Shown here piece after piece: positions 44,739 to 53,905 of a stretch of 64,000 bases of DNA. Below the pieces are notes generated by a model. It was not told the origin of the DNA and searched no databases. It saw nothing but the letters and a program-made list of their open reading frames with translations. The DNA is from Mesostigma viride. Its lineage: Eukaryota > Streptophyta > Mesostigmatophyceae > Mesostigmatales > Mesostigmataceae. The stretch covers positions 6,919,143-6,983,142 of the forward strand of contig RPFO01000065.1 in NCBI GenBank assembly GCA_009746045.1. Direction: 5' to 3'. The position numbers and the translations under genes are program-made. How positions within the stretch are numbered: position 1 is the first letter of the stretch; every line of letters begins with the position of its first letter.

Positions 44739-45431
44739 TTACCACCTCCGTCGACCCATAAGTGGTTCGCGAATGGGAAATCGCTGCTGATTTTCGGTCG
44801 AGCCCTTCACGGTATTTTCGAAATCTCGAGGCAAGGTTGCGCGGAAGAGGGCCCCCTCAATCATGCGTGCGATCGGACTGGCCATGGAAACGGATACCTG
44901 GTTCCTGGACTGCCTTGCACGGTCAACCATCTTGAAACTTCCCCGGAGAAGGAAATCAGACGTCAGACGGTTGAATATGCGAACGTCAAGATTTGACCAA
45001 CCCATCATCCATTCCACCACCTTCTCCGCGGCATCATGGAAGACCTGCCTCTCATCCGCCACTCCTCGAGACCCAAACACACAATCGGCCGTGTTATCGT
45101 CGTGCCTCTTAAGGCGAATGTTCACGTCCTCTTTGTCATCATCCATTTCCGACAGCCGAATTACAGCCCTTTTGGCTCCGTCCACTCCATCCTCAAGAAG
45201 GACGTCCATCTGCGCCCCTCCCACACAATTGTTGTCAACGTATTGTTGCAAATGACGGGAAATCATGTCCTTTCCAAAAGCTACGATGTGTTCCCCACAC
45301 AGACCCATGTCGGTAATTGACAGCTTTTTACATTTCCTATCCCGGCACTTCTTTTCGGGATCCTTCTCAAAAATCCGGAAAACAGCGTCCTGATATGGAC
45401 GTCCCCTTATGTCGACCGTCAGACTGGACAT
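44739..45431 (-). CDS. Small zinc-finger protein 2 (C-x4-C-x10-C-x2-H)
   Basis: Intact 230-residue ORF. The ATG directly follows GGTTTCGCAG. Residues about 29-51 hold CRDRKCKK...LCGEH, a C-x4-C-x10-C-x2-H site with the same spacing as its neighbour at 45.7-46.6 kb and as the first half of the MYND finger at 47.3 kb. The rest is an alpha/beta domain (AQMDVLLEDGVDGAKRAVIR ... AEKVVEWMMGWSNLDVRIFN) that I do not recognise. The shared 5' context (GGCCGGTATGTT...CGCAGATGTCC) marks it as a paralogue of the neighbour. Confidence 0.65.
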   Translation of the reverse strand: MSSLTVDIRGRPYQDAVFRIFEKDPEKKCRDRKCKKLSITDMGLCGEHIVAFGKDMISRHLQQYVDNNCVGGAQMDVLLEDGVDGAKRAVIRLSEMDDDKEDVNIRLKRHDDNTADCVFGSRGVADERQVFHDAAEKVVEWMMGWSNLDVRIFNRLTSDFLLRGSFKMVDRARQSRNQVSVSMASPIARMIEGALFRATLPRDFENTVKGSTENQQRFPIREPLMGRRRW

Positions 45432-45546
45432 CTGCGAAACCAGAACATACCGGCCGCGAGTAGTTTATATTATTAAAAAAAACTGGCATTTATTAAGTCA
45501 TCTTCATCTATTTATGCGAGCTAAAATTTGAAGAAAATGCAACAAA

Positions 45547-45706
45547 GAAACGCCCTGGGGCGCAACTTCCTCAACAACCACTTTCTACGTACAAACGAAT
45601 GGCAATCACATCGACTACGATTGTCACTACATACGAATGTCCAGACAATATAATGTGTATGTAGAGGGGGGGCATTCAAGACCAGAGAAACGCCGGCGGG
45701 CGCAAC
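45547..45706. repeat. Two core-motif copies downstream of zinc-finger gene 1
   Basis: GAAACGCCCTGGGGCGCAAC at 45547 and GAAACGCCGGCGGGCGCAAC at 45687. The second begins 5 nt after the stop codon of the - strand gene. Confidence 0.8.
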
Positions 45707-45711
45707 TCATA

Positions 45712-46577
45712 TCAATATAGACTGTCCCGCGACTCGTTCCACTCTCTGCAGGTTTTGCAACAACCGATCGAGCGAACTCTCGGAACCTCTTTCGCCGCCA
45801 TTTCATCGACACGAGCGAACATCTCTTCTTTGGCGGCCACCAACTTTGCCTCCTTGTTGCCGGTGTCAGGATAGATTTCGGACCTCCTCGTCTTCATCGG
45901 GGCCACTCTCTCCAAATACTCTGCACACAGAGAATCCTGCTCCTCCTCCACAATCGCCTTCACGCCGGATACAATCGCTTTGGCTTTTGTTTCCACGCGA
46001 AAATCGAACTCTCGTTGAGTTATCAGCGGAATGTCGGCGAGTGCAAAACACATACGCCGATAAAGTTCGCTTACATCCGTGTCACGCGAGTCGGCAAAAG
46101 GTGTCGTCATCAAAAAGCATCTCAAGCTACTCCAACCATTTTCTTGGGCGCCGGCAACGTAGCCTCCCTTTGCCAAGTCCGCACCTGTCGCGGAGTCTTT
46201 GACTATCCAATCTTCAAGGAAGTACTCGTCTCCCCTGGTGAAATCAAAATTTACACCCACGACCTCTCCGACAGTCATGTCCAGGCGAAGTCGCAGGGCC
46301 CCCCCGCCAATCCAGGTCCGAGGGCGCCCGCCATTCCAAGTCCGCGACTGAGGGCATTTTCGATGTGACGAGAATGTTCTTCGTGCTTTCGGCAATACAA
46401 GTCAAATCCGAGAGCGGTTTTCTTGCAAGTGGACACATCACACTTGCGCGGCGCCCCTATTGAGCGAGCAACACTCTGAATGACAGTGGCAACCGCTTGG
46501 TGTTGTTGAAGTCGTTGCCAATCCTCCATCAGGAGGTGACTAGACGAATCGGACGAATCTTCCGTCGAACCGGACAT
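45712..46577 (-). CDS. Small zinc-finger protein 1 (C-x4-C-x10-C-x2-H)
   Basis: The ATG (46577) follows CTTGTCGCAG. It encodes MSGSTEDSSDSSSHLLMEDW, then CDVSTCKK...LYCRKH (C-x4-C-x10-C-x2-H), then after a one-base shift at a G7 run (near 46303) DMTVGEVVGVNFDFTRGDEY, GWSSLRCFLMTTPFADSRDT and REFDFRVETKAKAIVSGVKA, ending NESRDSLY. The 866-nt span is one base short of a whole frame, so the gene is probably intact in reality. It is paralogous to the protein at 44.7-45.4 kb. I recognise no other domain. Confidence 0.6.
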
Positions 46578-46688
46578 CTGCGACAAGTTACGATAACATA
46601 CCGGCCCCGGAAAATAAAATTCAAAAAACGTTTTGAAATTTTTTTATTGTACTTGTTTATTAATACGAAGGTTTAAATTTGGCGCAAA

Positions 46689-46708
46689 GAAACGCCCCAA
46701 GGCGCAAC
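46689..46708. repeat. Core-motif copy GAAACGCCCCAAGGCGCAAC
   Basis: A single copy between zinc-finger gene 1 and the small ORF at 46.7-46.9 kb. The middle differs from the consensus, but compensating changes keep the GCC..GGC inverted symmetry. Confidence 0.75.
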
Positions 46709-46741
46709 TTGTCGAACAGCAATATGGCGATAAAACATTAT

Positions 46742-46942
46742 CTATTCAATGTGCGATTGATGTGCTGAAACCTTCCAGACTTTGACACTGTCCGGTATCA
46801 CCGGACTCGGACGAGGAGTCGAGTCGGAAGCGAGCCAGTAATCCTCGACTATTTTTTTGATGTACAATGGAAGACTCCTTCCATTATGTCGAAGTGTGTC
46901 GGTCCTTTGCCTTTTGGCCAAACTCTCCTTAACCTCCACCAT
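46742..46942 (-). CDS. Small ORF 2 (66 residues)
   Basis: The ATG lies 3 nt after an acceptor-like CTACGCGCAG. It encodes MVEVKESLAKRQRTDTLRHN, then GRSLPLYIKKIVEDYWLASD and ends SAHQSHIE. Basic N-terminus (KRQRTD). Only about 100 nt separate it from the stop of the MYND gene, so it may be a following exon or a downstream cistron. Confidence 0.4.
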   Translation of the reverse strand: MVEVKESLAKRQRTDTLRHNGRSLPLYIKKIVEDYWLASDSTPRPSPVIPDSVKVWKVSAHQSHIE

Positions 46943-47043
46943 TTCCTGCGCGTAGGAGGAAAATGATACGTTATAAACATTAAACATTAAACATTAAATA
47001 TAACATCATATAAACAAGTTATTACTCTACATTTCAAGTTTTT

Positions 47044-47799
47044 CTAAGAGGCAGAGCCGTCGTGGAAGTTGAAGGAGAAGTCGACATCAGACCCCATAGT
47101 TTTATCCAGTATCGTCGTCACGTTAACCCCCCACTTCACCCCTGCCAGCACCTCCCTCGCTTGCCTCAGACGTTCGCATCTATCCTTATGCCTACTCCAG
47201 TCCGCACGCTGGCACTCCTCACTGCAATATCTGGCATCCCTACATCCTCTACACCACTTGATATGAGGTCCTGTTTCGCACCCACACCCCTCCTTGGAGC
47301 ACTTTCGCGTACTACGCATGCGATCCCCATCCCTCACGATCGGGTCAGAGAGCAAGAAAAAGTTCATGTTGAGGGGTACTGCCCCTACACATGCATCAGC
47401 CCTCACGCGCAGAGAATGCGTAACATTCGGGTAAAATGCGCGCCCGTAGGTGCACCCAAGCTGAGCCCCTTCCTCTTCCCCCAACTCTATCTTTGGCCCC
47501 TTTGTAATGAACGACACCAAAAGGCGGAACTCCGTCCTTGGGTCTATGGGCACTCTTAGATCCATCTGTGGTCTGAAAAAACCCTCTTGAATACAGAAGT
47601 TCATATCAGCTAGCTGGGCGTACATAATTCTCTCCATTTGGCTGAACGAATCAAACGCCAATAAAACGGCCAAGTGGCGGCCTGTCCTCTCCTGCGCGAC
47701 TCGAACTTCCTCGAATATGACACGCGACAGAAAGCGAACTTGTTTGAAAACGTTTTGAAGGACGCTTCCGTAGACTTCATTCACGATCTCGGACTCCAT
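47044..47799 (-). CDS. MYND zinc-finger protein
   Basis: Starts at the second Met (MESEIVNEVYG), which follows CCTGAAAAAG; an in-frame upstream ATG at 47823 adds 8 residues. The N-terminal 160 residues form an unrecognised domain (FEEVRVAQERTGRHLAVLLA ... EFRLLVSFITKGPKIELGEE). A MYND finger follows: CSKEGC, then CRGC, then YCSEECQRADWSRHKDRC, with all eight ligands. The C-terminus is short and acidic. MYND fingers bind proline-rich peptides and often sit in chromatin or methyltransferase proteins, but no SET domain is present. The first zinc site has C-x4-C-x10-C-x2-C spacing, like the two neighbours. Confidence 0.8.
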   Translation of the reverse strand: MESEIVNEVYGSVLQNVFKQVRFLSRVIFEEVRVAQERTGRHLAVLLAFDSFSQMERIMYAQLADMNFCIQEGFFRPQMDLRVPIDPRTEFRLLVSFITKGPKIELGEEEGAQLGCTYGRAFYPNVTHSLRVRADACVGAVPLNMNFFLLSDPIVRDGDRMRSTRKCSKEGCGCETGPHIKWCRGCRDARYCSEECQRADWSRHKDRCERLRQAREVLAGVKWGVNVTTILDKTMGSDVDFSFNFHDGSAS

Positions 47800-47867
47800 C
47801 TTTTTCAGGGAAAAAACGAACAAAAAAATTCATAAACATTAATTTATTATTTTATAATAACAAGTTA

Positions 47868-48106
47868 CTATTCCTCGGAATAGTTTTTTTTTATCCATTC
47901 CACAAACGCGTTTGTCACAAACACCTTCCATGCTTTCTCAAGAACTTGTCCCCCTGATGTTTTTGAGTATTCAAACTCGTCATCCGAAGAAACCAACTCC
48001 GGCACATCCTCCGAGAGGGTCTCTAAATTGTCATCGGCTTTCCTTTTGCGCTTGTGGTTTCCGAAGCATTTTTTTGTTCTTCTTCTGACATTTGTTCTGC
48101 AACCAT
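47868..48106 (-). CDS. Small ORF 1 (about 79 residues, one base missing)
   Basis: ATG at 48106 gives MVAEQMSEEEQK. Adding one A to the A7 run near 48070 lets it continue as FGNHKRKRKADDNLETLSED then VPELVSSDDEFEYSKTSGGQ and VLEKAWKVFVTNAFVEWIKK, ending SEE. It has a basic cluster resembling a nuclear localisation signal (KRKRK), an acidic middle and an amphipathic C-terminal helix. It lies 70 nt upstream of the MYND gene on the same strand. Function unknown. Confidence 0.4.
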
Positions 48107-48217
48107 GGAGTCATTTCGAGGGGGGTGTGGTTTAACGGGTGCAGATTTAAAGTAATTTGTTTTAGGTGAACGATGGTAAAAACTTCATTAGATATTTTAA
48201 ACGAACGAGAAGCAACA

Positions 48218-48619
48218 GAAACGACGGCGGGCGTAACTATCATGGGAAACTTTGATATCACAAGATCACAATGGACACGAACGCGCTGCAACTTTCACGA
48301 CATATTCTTCGACATCGAAAATAAAAAAGAAACGACGGCGGGCGTAACTATCATGAAACATTGATCTTACAAGAAGCTGACGGGGATGCAACTTTCACGA
48401 CAAACACTTCGACATCGAAGATGCAAAAGAAACGACGGCGGGCGTAACTATCATGGAAAGATTGAGCTTACAAGATGACAAGTTAACTGACGGGGGTGCA
48501 TCTTTCCGAGATATATTTCGACATCGAAAAGGCAAAAGAAACGACGGCGGGCGTAACTAGCACAACCAATGTTGGTCATGTGCTCTTCCAGTAAGACAAG
48601 AAACGACGGCGGGCGTAAC
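48218..48619. repeat. ~110-bp tandem array of the core motif, 5 copies
   Basis: GAAACGACGGCGGGCGTAAC at 48218, 48329, 48429, 48538 and 48600, with spacings of 111, 100, 109 and 62. Between them recur GACATCGAAAA and GCAACTTTCACGACA. The repeats are conserved and the intervals variable, so the array looks CRISPR-like at first glance, but it is eukaryotic tandem duplication. Confidence 0.85.
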
Positions 48620-48683
48620 TATCACACGGTCCAGGAAGAGTGACGTTGGCAGAATTATGGTGTTTGTAAAAGGGGGGGGGGTA

Positions 48684-49042
<359 letters not shown>

Positions 49043-49067
49043 NNNNNNNNNNNNNNNNNNNNNNNNN
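49043..49067. other. Assembly gap (25 N)
   Basis: 25 undefined bases, a fixed-size placeholder. The true length of the microsatellite is unknown, and sequence on the two sides may not be closely linked. Confidence 0.99.
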
Positions 49068-49427
49068 TGAAAAAAAAAAATAGAAAAACCACGTACGTAA
49101 AATCCCGCAACTCACTCTTGTTGGAGCTGATGCTGCTGTCGTTGTTGTTGTTGTCAGGCCCGTTGTTCTTGATTTCCAAAGAAGAAAGCCGTGAAGCTGC
49201 TCGTACGCATTATGGGGGCTGCACCCGCAGGCGAAAAAGAACGTGGACCACAGTCGGTCACTGGACGTGCGGTGGCGGGCGTGGTGGGCGCATCCGGCGG
49301 TGCGCGCCTGCAAAACACCGCATCAATTACCTGGGCGGGCTGGTGCGCACCTTCCAAAGTCCCTGGTGTGTGTCAGTGCAGCGTCGACATGGCATGCGAG
49401 GATATGTGCGTACGTACGACGAATCAT
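49068..49427. other. No gene seen
   Basis: Between the gap and the palindrome. Only short frames without recognisable domains. Confidence 0.45.
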
Positions 49428-50010
49428 GTGAAACGACTGGTCCAACCTGAAAAATTTTAAATTTTTGCCGTGTCCAGTAACGGTCCTAGGTTGCACCCGC
49501 GGGACGTTCCGACAGCTGTACAGAAAAGATCACAAAGATACGCCGCGCAACGACGCCTGTGCCCGGCAAATCATTTGTGAGCCCGGAACTGAACAGTCAC
49601 TGCAAATGTCGAGTATTTATTGCTCCATCCCCACAAAAAAGCGTTCCGGACCTGTTCGAAGCGAAGAGCACTGACAGGGATCGGACCCGAGCCAGATTTG
49701 TGTGCGGAGCATGATGGCTGGCCTCCCTCACTCCGCAACCTCACTCTGGACGCAGGTTCGAATCCTGTCAGTGCTATTCGCTTCGAACAGTTCCGGAACG
49801 CTTTTTTGGGGGGGTGGAGCAATAGATTTTCGACGTTTGTAGTGACTGTTCAGTTCCCGACTCACATTTGCCGGGCACTGGCGTCATTCCGCGGCGTATC
49901 TTTCTGATCTATTCTGTACAGCTGCCGGAACGTCCCGCGGGTGCAACCTAGGACCGTTACTGGACACGGCAAAAATTCAAAATTTTTTTAGGTTGGACCA
50001 GTCGTTTCAC
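49428..50010. mobile_element. 583-bp palindromic (foldback/MITE-like) element with tRNA-like arms
   Basis: Arms of about 245-250 bp (49428-49680 and 49767-50010) are inverted copies of each other, starting GTGAAACGACTGGTCCAACC. The inner ends carry AGCACTGACAGG/CCTGTCAGTGCT, joined to B-box-like T-arms (GGTTCGAATCC at 49755 on +, GGTCCGATCCC on -). It looks like an inverted duplication of a tRNA-3'-end-derived sequence, or a TIR element that captured one. No target duplication was seen. Confidence 0.7.
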
Positions 50011-51815
50011 ACCAAACGACTTTTTGCACCAATAGGAGTCGACACTGCGTGTTCAGACTCCCAAGTACTCGGGCACCCACACCTGCCGGGGGAGTACATT
50101 GTAATGCTATTCACTAGAACAGTTCCGGATGTAGCGTTAGTGATGATGTTGTACAATATATTTCAATCACGTTTGTCAGAGTGTGCGTTTTTCCGACATG
50201 TAGGGCAGGTTGTACAACATTCTGTGCGCCAACCATGTGTACTACATGTATCGATTAGTATCACTACATGTATATTCCGTCATGATCGCAGGATTAGTAA
50301 CTACTGGGCTACATGTTAGTGTACCCTTACTAGGCTACTATGTAGAACCTTCAGAACCTGATTCTACCTTCCAAAATTCTAATTATGCGCCATGGATCAG
50401 TTTTGAAATGTAGAACGAGCCTACGTGGAGGGCATGACATCAGTCCAGCTGGCACCGCCGCGCACCATGACCGAGGGAACACGCCGTCACGTGCATGTAA
50501 TGCAATGTTTGGAGACGACGGGCATGCATGCATGGTTAATTTTTGGCGGCGAATATTTTCCGCGCCAAAAAAATTCCGCGGTACCCTCCGTACCGTGAAA
50601 AGTGGGTGCACGGTGCGCGCACCCCTTGCGGAAGTGGCCATGGCGACTGCTTTTAGACGAAACGTGACAAATCTGGCTCGCGGAAAGCAGAAAAAATGCT
50701 CGATTCTTGGAGAAAATTAGTTACTGATTCTAATTTATGGTGGGATAGTTGCGATCTATAATGTCGCGGGCTCTTTTTCTTTACCATCGGCAGGGGGGTC
50801 CGGCCTGAATTTCTGTCGGGATGAATAAAGTATAATTGATGCCTGCAGGTGTGATTGTCGATTGTTGCCAGTTTTGATGGTCCTAATGGAAGCTAGTTTA
50901 ATGATGTTTCTAAAGCCGTAAAAATTCCCGCTGCTATCTTTACCTTTCCCGTCATTTTGCGGTAAGATAACATTAGGCCTGCGCCATGCGCGCCCGACCT
51001 CTCCATGAAAGGGTGGCCTTTCTTGTGCGCCTGGGCACGAATAAATGCCCGTTATGGTACGTTCTTGTAAAACGTCCTAAGATAGCGCTTTCCTGCTTTC
51101 TTACCTCGTTGAGCGTAAGCTTTTTGCCTTCTTTCCGGCCAGATGCAGCCATGAAGTTGCGGGTCCTGGCGCTGCATCGCTGGATTCCTGGATGTTTTTA
51201 AGCAAGTTCGTCTGTGACGTGGCTGGCTTGCTGCAGCGCGTGGCCCACAACCTGTCGGGAAGGTGTAATGCTTTTATTTCCATGCTTCTCTGAAATTTCT
51301 TTTGCTTTATAGACAGTTGTGTTCGAGGAAATTCACGCGGTCTTCCTAAGCAGCGGCATCATTTTCCCCAGACACTGACGAGCTGGCACCTGTCTCCTAA
51401 AGAGAGCGGCTCGTGCTTGTTAGAAAGGAGGCAGTGTGCATTTTGCGGGACACAATGCTTTGGTGGCACATGCGTCAGGTAGGCTGTTCCAATGGTCTCT
51501 TCACCTTTCCCACTGAGTAAATGTTAGCATTTGTCATGCTAACCAGAGCAGCTAGCCACAGGTTGGCTGGATAAAAAGTCAGCTTATTTTCTCTTTATAT
51601 ACTGCGTGTGTGGTCCTCCACGTGTCCGGCTTGTTGGGCATTTTGGAAGAGGGTTTATAATGTGTTGTTGGGTGGAACAACTTGGTTGTTGGCACAAAAT
51701 CACACATTATTAGCCTGAGATAGGCATGACATATGCTGCTCAGGCGTGTCGTCCTACCAGCCTTGTTGTTAAGGGTAGACTCACAAGGCTGGCTGTGCCG
51801 ATGGAGGGGTGGGGC
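50011..51815. other. 1.8 kb without a recognised gene
   Basis: AT/GC-mixed sequence with only short ORFs. Nothing resembling a known domain, RNA or repeat was seen. Confidence 0.5.
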
Positions 51816-51818
51816 GTG

Positions 51819-52590
51819 CTAGCCCCCCCCACACCCACGCATGCATGCTAGCCCCCCCCACACCCACGCATGCATGCTAGCCCCGGCCCCGGCCCCCCCA
51901 CACCCACGCATGCATGCTAGCCCCCCCCACACCCACGCATGCATGCTAGCCCACACTCACACCCACGCATGCATGCTAGCCCACCCCCACACCCACGCAT
52001 GCATGCTAGCCCCCCCACACACCCACGCATGCATGCCAGCCCCCCCACACACCCACGCATGCATGACCGCCCCCCCCACACCCACGCATGCATGCTAGCC
52101 CACCCCCACACCCACGCATGCATGCTAGCCCCCCCACACACCCACGCATGGATGCCAGCCCCCACACACACCCACGCATGCATGACAGCCCCCCCACACA
52201 CCCACGCATGCATGCTAGCCCCCCACACACACCCACGCATGCATGCCAGCCCCCATACACACCCACGCATGCATGCCAGCCCCCCCCCACACTTACGCAT
52301 GCATGCTAGCCCCCCACACACACCCACGCATGCATGCCAGCCCCCCCCACACCCACGCATGCATGCCAGCCCCCCCCCACACTTACGCATGCATGCTAGC
52401 CCCCCACACACACCCACGCATGCATGCCAGCCCCCCCCCACACCCACGCATGCAGGCTAGCCCAACCCCACACCCACGCATGCATGCCAGCCCACCCCCA
52501 CACCCACACGTGCATGCCAGCCCACCCCCACACCCACGCATGCATGCCAGCCCACCCCCACACCCACGCGTGCATGCCAGCCCACCCCTA
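51819..52590 (+). repeat. 27-bp minisatellite, ~28 copies
   Basis: The unit is close to CACACCCACGCATGCATG(C/A) plus CTAGCCCCCC, with variation in the C-run and CTAG/CCAG/ACAG. It contains the palindrome GCATGC in every unit. It lies about 45 bp outside the left end of the giant satellite element. Long Pro/His/Cys/Met ORFs here are artefacts. Confidence 0.95.
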
Positions 52591-52866
52591 GCTTGAGCGT
52601 GCTTGTAAAGTTTTTGCATGGTTTATTAAAATGAGTGGAATATGTATTTATTGCATTAAATGTTAATTTTATTGATCATGAATGAAAATGGTCAACATTG
52701 CCGAAGTGCCCCTAAATTGCTCAATATTGTGTGCTCAAGAATTCAATGAGGATTGTCATCATGGAAACCCGCACAAATTCACGATTCCGGGCATGCATGT
52801 GAAAGTATCAAGAACAATTTTCAATTAAGAATGGTATCTCATTGTTCCATGAATCAATATGACTCC

Positions 52867-53905
52867 ATGTACGTAGACAAGCCATGATGACCCCATGGGA
52901 GCCTAAATCCTCATCATTAAATACATAAATGCCACCCATGTACGTAGACGGGCCATGATGACACCAATGGAGCCTGAATCCTCATCATTAATTACATAAA
53001 TGCCAACCATGTACATAGACAAGCCATGATGACACCATGGGAGCCTGAATCCTCATCATTAAATACATAAATGCCAACCATGTACGTAGGCCAGCCATGA
53101 TGACACTATGGGAGCCTGAATCCTCATCATTAATTTCATACATGCCAACAACACGTAGACGGGCCATAATGACACCACGGGAGCCTGAATCCTCATCATT
53201 TATTTTATGAGACATCCATGTACGTAGGCCAGCCATGATGACACCAATGGAGCCTGAATCCTCCTCGTTAATTACATAAATGCCAACCATGTACGTAGAC
53301 AAGCCATGATGACCCCATGGGAGCCTGAATCCTCATCATTTACTATTCCTTGACATCCATGTACGTAGACGGGCCATGATGACACCATGGGAGCCTGAAT
53401 CCTCTTCATTAATTACATAAATGCCAACCATGTACGTAGACGGGCCATGATGACACCATGGGAGCCTGAATCCTCATCATTTTTTTTATGAGACATCCAT
53501 GTACGTAGGCCAGCCATGATGACACCATGGGAGCCTGAATCCTCGTCATTTTTTTTTCTTTGACATCCATATACGTAGACGGGCCATGATGACACCATGG
53601 GAGCCTGAATCCTCATCATTAATTACATACATGCCATCCATGTACGTAGACGGGCCATGATGACACCATGGGAGCCTGAATCCTCATCATTTACTATTCC
53701 TTGACATCCATGTACGTAGGCCAGCCATGGAGACATTATGGGAGCCTGAATCCTCCTCGTTAATTACATAAATGCCAACCATGTACGTAGACAAGCCATG
53801 ATGACACCATGGGAGCCTGAATCCTCATCATTTACTATTCCTTGACATCCATGTACGTAGACGGGCCATGATGACACCATGGGAGCCTGAATCCTCATCA
53901 TTAAT
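52867..53905 (-). repeat. ~71-bp satellite, left inverted block, ~14 copies
   Basis: Unit on the - strand: ATGATGAGGATTCAGGCTCC, then CATGGTGTCATCATGGC, then a CTACGTACATGG block and a variable end (TTTATGTAATTA, AAGGAATAGTAA or AAAGAAAAAAAA). Confidence 0.95.

Noticed and set aside
48218-48619. CRISPR-like array of five conserved repeats
   Set aside because: Eukaryotic context, uneven spacing, related sequence between the repeats, and single copies of the same motif scattered in introns. No cas genes.
49571-49907. ORFs of the ALTGFEPASRVRLRS type
   Set aside because: Typical false peptide from a tRNA-like T-arm region in a palindrome. No domain or codon signal.
51841-52619. His/Pro/Met and Gly/Cys/Met ORFs on both strands
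   Set aside because: 27-bp minisatellite.
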